From Pseudomonas yamanorum (GTDB taxonomy: Bacteria > Pseudomonadota > Gammaproteobacteria > Pseudomonadales > Pseudomonadaceae): a DNA stretch of 61,572 bases. This document shows, piece by piece, positions 17,682 through 25,680 of this stretch. The DNA lies in NCBI RefSeq assembly GCF_013386765.1, contig NZ_JACARE010000064.1:1-61572 (forward strand). Reading direction: 5' to 3'. The notes under the pieces were generated by a model. That model worked only from the letters and a program-made list of their open reading frames with translations, was not told the DNA's origin and did no database searches. The stretch's first letter is position 1, and every line of letters starts with the position of its first letter. The position numbers were made by a program, and so were the translations under genes.

Positions 17682-19124
17682 ATGAAGCGTTATCACATCA
17701 CCGTAGGCGCAAAGACCACCGCCGACGGCACCGTACGCACCGGTTGCGCAGATTGCACCATTGACGACGTGCCCCAGTCTGTTGAAGGCGACGAGATTGA
17801 TTGCCCGGCTTGCGGAACCACCGGGGTCATCGTGTGCGATGGCCCGCGTCTGGGGGACACCATCAATGGACGCAACGCCGCACTGGAAGACGACCTCTGC
17901 CACTGCCAATGCACCCCATGGCCCCGACTGATCGCCAATCAAAACCAAAGCTCACAGACCATTGAAGTTGACGCCCCACCACAGGCGAGGGCCGCAGCGT
18001 CTGCCGTTTCCCAACCCACAGCAGCAGCGGCGCGATCTACACAGCGCCCGCCCACGCAATTCTTTACCCCGCAGCAGGTACCCACCTGTGAAAACACCTG
18101 GCGCACATACCAGGACCAGGCCGAAGCCATCGTGGCGCCGGGCGGCACGCTGATTGCCGATCCCAAGGCGCGTAACCGGGCAATCAACGTGGCTTATGCA
18201 CAGTTGTGGCGGCTGGATAACCGCTTTCAGTGGGCGGGGCTCGCGGCGTTCGCGTCCAAGCAAGTGGGGTGTGGTTTGTTGCATGCGTCTGAGTCGATGG
18301 AAAAGATTCAGGCTGAACATGAAGCGGCACAAGCGCTGAGAAAAGGTGCCAGGGACGGGTTCTGGAGCTTGTTCAACCCCCTTGAGACGCAGCGACAGGC
18401 GAAGTTGCTGGAGTACGAACAACGGCAGCTTGAGTATGAACGGGCCATTCGCAACAACCCCTTGCCCGGTATTGATTGGCGGCGCGACGGCGAGCCGTTT
18501 TCAGCAGTGCAGCAGCTTTACCGGCATGTGTACGAGATGATGGCGATGGGGAATACGACGTTGTTTTTGGATGTGTATCCGTTGCATGTTTTTTATATGG
18601 AACGGGGGTTGAGGTTGTTTGAGAGTTGCTTGTCTTCGCGCCAGAACATTTATGGGGGTGGCCGCCCTTCGGTGTTGTGGCCGGCAGGGCATGAGCAGTT
18701 GAGATTTGGCACTGATCACGAGGCAATCCTGCAAGCCTTCGAGGCCATCAACGCTGGCAATATCGCCGGAAGTGTTGAGTATCTCGCTGACCACGAACAA
18801 CGAAATATCCTTCAACCAACAATGTACCGTGACTCAAAACTGGTAGCCCTACTTCGTGGCAACCATCTCTCCTACGTCACTGGCATGCCGTCCGGTGCAG
18901 CCCAAGCCATTGAGCTGACGCTGGCAAACCAATGCCGCCCCGTTGAAGACGGCCGAACCATTGAATTCAGCAAAAATCCCATCGCCAATTTGGCCGATAT
19001 CGACCAACGCATGACCTTCGTCCTGAGAGCTGCGGCGCAGTTTGATACGCTGCTGCGTAGCAATGAGCGACAGCGAATCGAACAGGCGCTAGAAGATATC
19101 GCTGAAGGCCGGGGTGTCCAATGA
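17682..19124 (+). CDS. PAAR-domain protein with C-terminal DUF2515-like domain (probable T6SS cargo)
   Basis: This 480-residue protein has an N-terminal Cys-rich PAAR-like module at residues 1-90 ('TGCADC', 'IDCPACGTTGVIVCDG', 'DTINGRNAALEDDLCHCQC'). A Pro/Gln/Ala linker follows (about 95-130). Then comes a helical domain of about 350 residues that I recognise as DUF2515-like ('NRAINVAYAQLWRLDNRFQW', 'AGLAAFASKQVGCGLLHA', 'NTTLFLDVYPLHVFYMERG'). PAAR modules cap the VgrG spike of the type VI secretion system, so this should be a secreted cargo. No VgrG, adaptor or T6SS core gene is nearby, and no small gene follows within 190 nt that would be an immunity protein. Base use in 18500-18700 is T/G-rich compared with neighbours. 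Toxic activity is unproven. Confidence 0.75.
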   Translation: MKRYHITVGAKTTADGTVRTGCADCTIDDVPQSVEGDEIDCPACGTTGVIVCDGPRLGDTINGRNAALEDDLCHCQCTPWPRLIANQNQSSQTIEVDAPPQARAAASAVSQPTAAAARSTQRPPTQFFTPQQVPTCENTWRTYQDQAEAIVAPGGTLIADPKARNRAINVAYAQLWRLDNRFQWAGLAAFASKQVGCGLLHASESMEKIQAEHEAAQALRKGARDGFWSLFNPLETQRQAKLLEYEQRQLEYERAIRNNPLPGIDWRRDGEPFSAVQQLYRHVYEMMAMGNTTLFLDVYPLHVFYMERGLRLFESCLSSRQNIYGGGRPSVLWPAGHEQLRFGTDHEAILQAFEAINAGNIAGSVEYLADHEQRNILQPTMYRDSKLVALLRGNHLSYVTGMPSGAAQAIELTLANQCRPVEDGRTIEFSKNPIANLADIDQRMTFVLRAAAQFDTLLRSNERQRIEQALEDIAEGRGVQ

Positions 19125-19316
19125 GCCGGATCATGCAGTTCTTGTGTCCTTCTGCTGCGAGCTGACCGCATAGGGTGCCATTTCGCCCCCAGCTGGAACC
19201 GACCCGATTAATGTGAGATCACGGGTAGCGTCAGTCGCAGCTAATCTGAGTCGAAAATCGCGTTGATTGCGAGCACGGCTGTTTTCGATCGCAAGCCCTT
19301 ACACTTAGGAAACGGT

Positions 19317-19805
19317 ATGCCAGCCCCATCAAACGCCCTTCGCTCTGCACTAGTGCTTTGGTTGTACGCCGCGGCCCTAGTGCATCTACTAGTCAGCCTC
19401 GCGCTGACCTGGGCCGGCCATTCGGGATTACTCGACGGTTACCTACAAACCATCGAACAAGCCTTCTGGGCAATCGACGCCGTACCCATCGCCGCCCGCG
19501 CCCAACAAGTATGGTGGGTCGCCTTATTCGGCGCCACGCTGCAAAGCTACTCCCTCTACATGCTCGCCCTCGTGCGCATCGGCCATCGACTGAGAAGTCC
19601 CATGGCCTGGGGCTGGTTAATCGCCGGCATCGTGCTGTGGGCGCCGCAAGACATGTGGGTCTCCGCCCAGGCTCGTGTCTGGTCACACCTGTGGTTCGAC
19701 AGCCTCGCGCTGCTCACCCTGCTGCCGCCGCTGTTCTGGCTCTATCGCCATGACCGCGGCACCGCCCCTTCAAACAACACGCCGAGTGACGCCAACCATG
19801 TCTGA
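19317..19805 (+). CDS. Multi-pass membrane protein of unknown function
   Basis: This 162-residue protein has four hydrophobic segments, roughly at residues 10-32, 62-86, 96-112 and 124-146, and a polar C-terminal tail. I do not recognise a named family. AGGA precedes the ATG at 19317. Its end overlaps the start of the membrane-anchored TIGR01777 oxidoreductase by 8 nt, so the two are probably co-translated and may interact in the inner membrane. Because it belongs to this operon, it is a poor candidate for an immunity protein of the upstream PAAR protein. Confidence 0.8.
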   Translation: MPAPSNALRSALVLWLYAAALVHLLVSLALTWAGHSGLLDGYLQTIEQAFWAIDAVPIAARAQQVWWVALFGATLQSYSLYMLALVRIGHRLRSPMAWGWLIAGIVLWAPQDMWVSAQARVWSHLWFDSLALLTLLPPLFWLYRHDRGTAPSNNTPSDANHV

Positions 19806-21240
19806 TTTTTCTCTCCTGGATTGGGCGGTCGCGCTGCTTGTTGCCCAAGCCATTCTCGGGGCGCTGGATACCCTCTATCACCACGAACTCACTGTCGCGT
19901 TGCCTTATCGGCACAGCGCTCGGCTGGAGTTGTCGATCCACGCGCTGCGGTCGTGTTTCTACGGGATTCTGTTTCTGGGCATGGCGCATCTGGCGTTTCA
20001 GGGCACGTGGGCGATTGTGATTGCGTTGCTGTTCGCACTGGAGATCGGCCTGACTCTGTGGGATTTCGTGGTCGAGGATCGCAGCCGCAAACTGCCGGCC
20101 ATCGAGCGGATCATGCACACCGTGTTGGCGGTGAATGGCGGGGCGTTTTTTGCCTTGTACGGGGTGCAACTGGCGCAGTGGGCGAGTCTGCCGACGGGCC
20201 TGAGCGCGATCGATTTCGGCTGGCGCGGCTGGTTGCTGACGTTGTTCGCTGTCGGCGTGACGGCCTCGGGCATTCGCGATGGATTGGCAGCGCTGCGCAT
20301 GCAGCGCGAAGGCAAGCCGTCGAACCCGTTCGCGGGCGGCGCTTATAAGCGCGTGCTGGTGACCGGTGGCACCGGGTTTATCGGTGAAGTGCTGGTCAAT
20401 CAATTGCTCGACGCCGGTCACACCGTCAGCGTGCTGGCTCGCGATCCGCTGAAAGCGGCGTACCTGTTTGATGGCCGCGCCCGGTGCCTGCGTTCGCTGA
20501 GCAAACTGGGCTACAACGAAACCTTCGACGTGGTGATCAATTTGGCCGGTGCGCCGGTGGCGGGGCCACGCTGGAGTGCCAAGCGCCAGGCGCAACTGAT
20601 CGCCAGTCGGGTCAACACCACTGAAACATTGATCAGTTGGCTGAAGAACGTCCGGCGTAAACCGGCGCTGTGGGTTCAGGCCTCGGCCATTGGTTTTTAC
20701 GGCGTGCGCGATGCTAGCGAAAGTCTTGATGAACGCGCCAGCAAGGGTGACGGATTCATGGCGCAGTTGTGCGCAAAATGGGAAGCCGCCGCGCAACCGG
20801 CCATCGAATTCGGCGTGCGTCAGGTGGTGCTGCGTCTGGGGGTGGTGTTCGGCCCCGGCGGCGCGTTGTTGCCGTTGCTGATTCCGTTCCGCCTGGGGTT
20901 TGGCGGGCGGATGGGCGATGGCCAACAGATCATGAGTTGGGTGCACCGCGATGATGTGATTCAAGTGATCGCCCGCGCATTCGCCGACGACAACCTGAGC
21001 GGCACCTACAACCTGGTGGCGCCGGACGCGGTCAGTCAGGCGGTGTTCGCCGAGCGTGTCGGTAAAGTCTTGAAGCGCCCGGTGTGGTTCCACATTCCGG
21101 CCACGCCGGTACGCGCATTGGCCGGCGAAATGGCGCAGTTGTTCTTCGACGGTCAGCGCGTAGTGCCCCGCCGTCTGACCGAGGCGGGTTACACGTTCCG
21201 TTACCCGACCCTCGACGCTGCCTTGCGCGATCTAGCCTGA
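19798..21240 (+). CDS. TIGR01777-family NAD(P)-dependent oxidoreductase with N-terminal membrane domain
   Basis: This 480-residue protein is unusual in having a membrane domain of about 175 residues (four to five helices) before the epimerase-like domain. The membrane part is rich in potential metal or heme ligands ('DTLYHHEL', 'YRHSARLELSIHALRS', 'ERIMHT'). Residues 189-196 'TGGTGFIG' are the Rossmann nucleotide site. 'VINLAGAPVAGPRWSAKRQ' and 'VQASAIGFYG' are typical of TIGR01777 proteins (YfcH/SulA-like), and a DUF1731-type C-terminus closes the chain. The start at 19798 overlaps the preceding membrane gene, and the dikinase fusion gene begins 9 nt after the stop. The substrate is unknown; a membrane-linked lipid or isoprenoid is a guess. 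Confidence 0.85.
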   Translation: MSDFSLLDWAVALLVAQAILGALDTLYHHELTVALPYRHSARLELSIHALRSCFYGILFLGMAHLAFQGTWAIVIALLFALEIGLTLWDFVVEDRSRKLPAIERIMHTVLAVNGGAFFALYGVQLAQWASLPTGLSAIDFGWRGWLLTLFAVGVTASGIRDGLAALRMQREGKPSNPFAGGAYKRVLVTGGTGFIGEVLVNQLLDAGHTVSVLARDPLKAAYLFDGRARCLRSLSKLGYNETFDVVINLAGAPVAGPRWSAKRQAQLIASRVNTTETLISWLKNVRRKPALWVQASAIGFYGVRDASESLDERASKGDGFMAQLCAKWEAAAQPAIEFGVRQVVLRLGVVFGPGGALLPLLIPFRLGFGGRMGDGQQIMSWVHRDDVIQVIARAFADDNLSGTYNLVAPDAVSQAVFAERVGKVLKRPVWFHIPATPVRALAGEMAQLFFDGQRVVPRRLTEAGYTFRYPTLDAALRDLA

Positions 21241-21249
21241 GGACAACCC

Positions 21250-23733
21250 ATGAGCAAGCCCCTGATGTACCTGCTGGCCGGCAACGGTGGTGCCGCCGAT
21301 TGGTGGGATGACGCGTTGCCGCATTTTCAGCGCTATCAGGTGGTACCACTGGAACTACCAGGCTTCGGCAATAATCCTCAAGCCCCGTGCGAAGACCTTG
21401 CCGCCTACGCTCAGGCCCTGGTGACGGCGACTGTCAAAGGCAGCGCGATCATGGCGGTCGGGGTGAATGCGTTGCTGGTGTTGCATGCGCTACAACGTCA
21501 GCCGGGGCACTTTTGCCGCAGTGTTTTGTTGGCGCCGGTGGGGGCGTTTTTGTGGCAACGACGGCTGCCGGCATTGATGTCGCCGCTGCCCATTCGCAAA
21601 ACCATTCACTGGCTACTGTCGAACAAGCCCGCGCTGTTTGCGCACAAGTTTTCCAACCAGACCTGGACGCCCGCGCAGTACCAGCGCATGGGCGCCGGCT
21701 ATGCACGCTGCCGCGCATTTGTGCCGCACTGGGACCTGGTGCGGGCGGACACCGCGTTGCCATTGCTGGAGTGGATCACCGATCCGGTCGAGTTGGTCTG
21801 GGGCGATCAGGACAATGTGCTGGGCATCGAGCAGGCTGCCGCTTGGTCGGCGATTCTGGCTCGCGCTGATCTGACTATCAGCCTGAAAACCGGTTGGGGG
21901 CATTACCCATGGATCGACTCGCCGGCCGAGTTCGCTGAGTGGCTGGAGTCGGGTGAGTGCGGATTCGTCGCTCACACCAAGGGTGGTCGGTTGCGTCTGG
22001 CCGAGTTGGCCGGGCAAGCGGTGCCGCCAGCGCTGTCACTCAATGACTGCGATGATTCACGCTTGCCGGCGTTCCTCGCCAGCCAACCGGGCGCCACGTG
22101 GGCGGTGCGTTCCTCCAGTTACGGCGAGGATCAGGCCGATGCGGCGAATGCGGGTTTGAGCACTACGTTCCTGCGCGAATCGACTTCGAACGTGCCGGCT
22201 CGTATTACCGAATTGAGCGCCGCGGGTGTTGAAGAAGTGGTGGTGCAGCGTTTCATCACACCGCAGCTGTCCGGCATCGCTTTCGTGCGTCACCTGTCGG
22301 TGGAACTGGAATGGGTGGAAGGGCATCTTGAGTCACTGGCCGATGGTCAGGTGAGTCCCGAGCGCGCAATCATTTCCCGCCTCGGCGCCTCCTGGAGCAG
22401 CGACACCTTCAAGCCTTCACTCGGCTTGACCGCTGACCTGTTGTGGCGCTTTCTACAAGACGTTTTGCGGGTCTTTCACTACGTGCCTGGCGACGTTGAA
22501 TGGGCCTGGGACGGTACGAAGCTGTGGCTGTTGCAATACCGGCCGATCAGCGACTACGGTTGGCGTCGTCACCTGACGGCCGCCAACATCGCCGAAATCC
22601 TGCCACCACAACCGAGCGTTTTCGTGGAGTACGCCCAGCGACGTGCGGCGGCGAGTATTCCGGCGATCATGGCGCGTTGGGATTCGCGGGTGTTGCAGGA
22701 TAACGAGCCGTTCACCGCTGTGTTTGACGGCGCGTCGTACATCAACAATGATCTGTTTCTCGCCCGATTGGCCGACTGGGGGATCTCTGCCAGCCGCTAC
22801 GCCGGTGAAGTCGGCGGCGCGACCCCGCATCTGCCTTGGCGACCGCTGCGAATGCTGCGCTCGTTGCCGTTGTTCCTGCGTATGCAGCGTATCGCGCGCG
22901 GGCATTTGCTGACGTTAGAAAAGCGCTTACGCCGTTTCGACGAAGAACTGTCCGAGCTGATCGCCCAAGGCGCTGACGGCCAACAACTGGCCGACTGGTT
23001 CACCCGGTTTTATGTGTTCGTGGTGCAAGGCAACTTGTGCATCGCCACCTCACTGGCCAACAGCGGCGGCGACCTGCTGGGCCGGCCGCCGACGGCTTAT
23101 GACGACCTTGAAAACAGCCCGCATCGACTGCCCTGGGAAACCGATCCGGCCAAGCCGCGCCCGGCCCCAACGGATCTGCCATTACAGGCCTTCCCCCAAT
23201 GGCCGGGGTTTATCCGCTTAGCCCATTCGACCGGCTTGCCGGGCCTGCGTGGTTACTACCTGCAAGTGCGCGAATGGTATCGCGACAACCTGATGCGGAT
23301 CTTTTTTCGCCTGCACCACGCCATGCCGATGGCGGATCGAGCGCATTGGTTTGCGCCTCATCCAGACATTCGCAGCCGCGAAGGCAGCTTCTGGCAGGAC
23401 GGTCGCGAAGGCACCGAACAAGCCACCGGTTTCATGATTTATCCGGGGCAGGTGCAAGGGGTTCTGGGCGACGACATTTTACTCGAAGACACCCTCGATC
23501 CGGGGCAACATGCACACTACCAAGCGGCGCGGGCGGTGATTGCGCGGATGGGCGGGCGCTTGTCCCACGGCTCGACGTTGTTGCGCGAGTTGCGCAAACC
23601 TTCAGCGATACTGCCTCAAGTAGATGTGGCGTGGTTAGGGTGTGAGGTGCTGTATCGCGATGGTGAGTTGACGTTGGTGAAGCCTCTCCATGGGGACCGC
23701 CATGACGCAAAACTCAGTCCGACAACCGCCTGA
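21250..23733 (+). CDS. Alpha/beta-hydrolase-like domain fused to PEP-synthase/rifampin-phosphotransferase-like module
   Basis: This 827-residue fusion has no family name that I can give. Residues 1-235 have an alpha/beta-hydrolase fold ('LLAGNGGAADWWDDALP'), and a histidine is kept in 'GWGHYPWIDSP'. The nucleophile elbow reads G71-V-N73-A-L, with Asn in place of Ser, so it is probably non-catalytic. Residues 240-435 form a PPDK/PEP-synthase ATP-binding domain with 'VRSSSYGED' (Arg287) and 'LQYRPI' (Gln429, Arg431). 'LTAANIAEILPPQPSVF' resembles the linker that follows in such enzymes. The C-terminal swivel domain has the phosphohistidine motif 'GGRLSHGSTLLREL' with His773. The ATP and His sites look intact, so it should transfer a phosphate from ATP to an unknown acceptor held by the middle region (about 450-740). 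Confidence 0.85.
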   Translation: MSKPLMYLLAGNGGAADWWDDALPHFQRYQVVPLELPGFGNNPQAPCEDLAAYAQALVTATVKGSAIMAVGVNALLVLHALQRQPGHFCRSVLLAPVGAFLWQRRLPALMSPLPIRKTIHWLLSNKPALFAHKFSNQTWTPAQYQRMGAGYARCRAFVPHWDLVRADTALPLLEWITDPVELVWGDQDNVLGIEQAAAWSAILARADLTISLKTGWGHYPWIDSPAEFAEWLESGECGFVAHTKGGRLRLAELAGQAVPPALSLNDCDDSRLPAFLASQPGATWAVRSSSYGEDQADAANAGLSTTFLRESTSNVPARITELSAAGVEEVVVQRFITPQLSGIAFVRHLSVELEWVEGHLESLADGQVSPERAIISRLGASWSSDTFKPSLGLTADLLWRFLQDVLRVFHYVPGDVEWAWDGTKLWLLQYRPISDYGWRRHLTAANIAEILPPQPSVFVEYAQRRAAASIPAIMARWDSRVLQDNEPFTAVFDGASYINNDLFLARLADWGISASRYAGEVGGATPHLPWRPLRMLRSLPLFLRMQRIARGHLLTLEKRLRRFDEELSELIAQGADGQQLADWFTRFYVFVVQGNLCIATSLANSGGDLLGRPPTAYDDLENSPHRLPWETDPAKPRPAPTDLPLQAFPQWPGFIRLAHSTGLPGLRGYYLQVREWYRDNLMRIFFRLHHAMPMADRAHWFAPHPDIRSREGSFWQDGREGTEQATGFMIYPGQVQGVLGDDILLEDTLDPGQHAHYQAARAVIARMGGRLSHGSTLLRELRKPSAILPQVDVAWLGCEVLYRDGELTLVKPLHGDRHDAKLSPTTA

Positions 23734-24240
23734 GCTGGTTCGGTTAACCACTTCCCAACCTCCCAGCCCACCTAAGCATTAAAGGCAACCCCAAAGCCTA
23801 GTACCGCGCCGACGGGGTGAAGGATTCATCTCTTCACCACTCGTCGCTTGTCCCCAAAAACCCCCGCATCCCACCTCCGTCAAAAAAAGGTTTTCCTCCT
23901 CGGCAGGAAAATTCTCAAATTTGTTCCTACACTCCAAAACGCCAGCATTTTGTTCTCATAAAACCCGGGAACCCGACCAGGACAGTCAACAATCTGTCAC
24001 GACTAATAATACCTGGAGCGTCTAGGACAATACTCTTATAAGAAAGTCAAAACCTTGACGAATCGAATAAACGGAACCATCATTTAGCCATTACCCCGCA
24101 AATTCCCTGCAGATAGATAGGTAATTGCGTTTTACCCAGCGAAGCGAGCCGTTCGTCTGGCGCCACTTATAAAGCAAGCCCTGCCTTTATGGATGAGCAG
24201 CCGAACAAGGAAGCCCTGGTGTGCAATGAGGGATGTTTTT
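23734..24240 (+). promoter_or_regulatory. Intergenic region and leader upstream of pslA
   Basis: These 507 nt contain no credible gene; a 74-codon open frame at 23817 is low-quality. The stretch is clearly more AT-rich than its surroundings, especially 23870-24090, as expected of a major promoter region. 'caatact' at 24028-24034 resembles a sigma-38 minus-10 element, and TTGACG at 24055-24060 could be a minus-35, but neither is convincing alone. RsmA-type motifs near the gene are listed separately. Confidence 0.5.
24189..24236 (+). promoter_or_regulatory. Three ANGGA (RsmA/CsrA-type) motifs in the pslA leader
   Basis: The GGA cores are at 24191-24193 (ATGGATG), 24209-24211 (ACAAGGAAG) and 24231-24233 (AGGGATGT), spaced 18 and 22 nt. 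The last matches the core of the CsrA consensus ARGGAUGU fully and is also the pslA Shine-Dalgarno, 7 nt before the ATG. In P. aeruginosa RsmA represses psl at the translational level, so the same control is likely here. Confidence 0.6.
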
Positions 24241-25680
24241 ATGCGCGAGAAGTCGTCAGTCGACAGCCTGTTTTTGACCCGGGCCGGTTTCATTGAGTTT
24301 TTTGTGGTTTTCGTAAAATTGATGCACGGCTTCACCGCCGTTTTACCAGCACTGATCCTGCTGTTTTATCCAGACCCGATGGCTCCTGAGCTGCGCGCCC
24401 ACTTTCTCGGCCTGCTGCTGTTTTTCGCGATCCTGACGATTATTCTGTTCCAGGCCATGGGGGTTTACTCCGAGGAGCTGTTCAGCAACCGTCTGCGGTT
24501 TCGCACCATGCTGGTGGCCTGGTCTTCGGCCTTTTGCATCCTGCTGTTCATGTACCAGATTCTGCTGATGTTTCCGCAGTTGAGCCCACGCAACCTGGCG
24601 TTCTGGTTTGTCACCAGCCTGGGGTTGTTCGGGCTGGAGCGGATGGTGATGCTGCGCCTGTTCCGCAACCTGATGGCCAGCGGCAAATACCTGCAACGCA
24701 CGGTGATTCTCGGCTTCACCGACACCGCGGTGCACGTGGCCGACCACTTGCAGCGCAACGGTGATATTCGCTCCGGCCTGATCGGTTTTATCGATGACCG
24801 CACCGAACGCATCCCCAAGGAATTGAGCAACCTGCCACTGCTGGGCAACACCCGCGACCTGGAAAAACTGATCCGCTCCGAGCAGGTCAACCAGGTGATG
24901 ATCACCCTGCCCTGGGCCGCCGAACAGCGGATCAACGGGCTGGTGAAGCGCCTGCGGCAGATGTCGGTCAACGTGATGCTGGTGCCCGACATGGCCGCCC
25001 TGCGTTATGGCCACAGCCGCATCACTGATGTGGGCGGCATCCTGATGTTCAATACCTCCCATGTGCCGCTGCGGGGCTGGTCGCCGTTTATCAAACGCTG
25101 CGAAGACTTGATTCTGGCGGCCCTGGGCCTGGTGGCGTTGTCGCCGATCATGCTGATCACCGCCATTGCCATCAAGCTCGACTCCAAGGGCCCGGTGCTG
25201 TTTCGCCAGAACCGGTTTGGCTACAACGACAATGTGATCCGGGTGTTCAAGTTCCGCTCGATGTACGCCGAGATGAGCGACTTCAACGCCGACCGCCAGA
25301 CCACCCGCGGCGACCCGCGCATCACCCGCGTGGGCCGGATCATTCGTAAGACCAGCATCGATGAGCTGCCGCAGCTGTTCAACGTGCTGCTGGGCAACAT
25401 GTCGATGGTCGGCCCGCGCCCCCACGCCACCGCGACCAAGGCCGCCGGGGTGCCCTACGAAGTGGCCGTCAGCGAGTACAGCTCGCGGCACCGGGTGAAA
25501 CCGGGCATCACTGGCTGGGCGCAAATCAACGGCTATCGTGGTGAGACCGACACCCTGTTCAAGATTCAGAAACGCGTTGAGTACGACTTGGAGTACATCT
25601 CGAAGTGGTCGGTGTGGCTCGACTTGTACATCGTTTTCATGACGGTCCCGGCCGTCCTTTCGACCAAGGAAGTCTATTGA
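24241..25680 (+). CDS. pslA: Polyprenyl-glycosylphosphotransferase initiating Psl synthesis
   Basis: This 479-residue WcaJ-type enzyme has N-terminal helices (residues 15-115), a CoA-binding-like middle domain ('ILGFTDTAVHVADHL', 'GLIGFIDDRTERIP') and the bacterial sugar transferase domain at the C-terminus. That domain has 'VFKFRSMYAEMSDFNADRQT', 'GRIIRKTSIDELPQLFNVL' and 'MVGPRPHA'. It should load the first sugar phosphate onto undecaprenyl phosphate in the inner membrane. The ATG at 24241 follows a GAGGGA site. Upstream in-frame starts overlap the RsmA motifs and were rejected. Its length and the identity of the next eleven genes match the psl operon of P. aeruginosa. Its stop overlaps the pslB start (TGATG). 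Confidence 0.95.
   Translation: MREKSSVDSLFLTRAGFIEFFVVFVKLMHGFTAVLPALILLFYPDPMAPELRAHFLGLLLFFAILTIILFQAMGVYSEELFSNRLRFRTMLVAWSSAFCILLFMYQILLMFPQLSPRNLAFWFVTSLGLFGLERMVMLRLFRNLMASGKYLQRTVILGFTDTAVHVADHLQRNGDIRSGLIGFIDDRTERIPKELSNLPLLGNTRDLEKLIRSEQVNQVMITLPWAAEQRINGLVKRLRQMSVNVMLVPDMAALRYGHSRITDVGGILMFNTSHVPLRGWSPFIKRCEDLILAALGLVALSPIMLITAIAIKLDSKGPVLFRQNRFGYNDNVIRVFKFRSMYAEMSDFNADRQTTRGDPRITRVGRIIRKTSIDELPQLFNVLLGNMSMVGPRPHATATKAAGVPYEVAVSEYSSRHRVKPGITGWAQINGYRGETDTLFKIQKRVEYDLEYISKWSVWLDLYIVFMTVPAVLSTKEVY

Noticed and set aside
19125..19316. Immunity gene for the PAAR protein
   Set aside because: No open frame with a start and ribosome site fits, and the following membrane gene overlaps and belongs to the next operon.
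23817..24041. 74-codon open frame upstream of pslA
   Set aside because: It has no ribosome site, atypical composition and no family resemblance; the region looks like promoter DNA.
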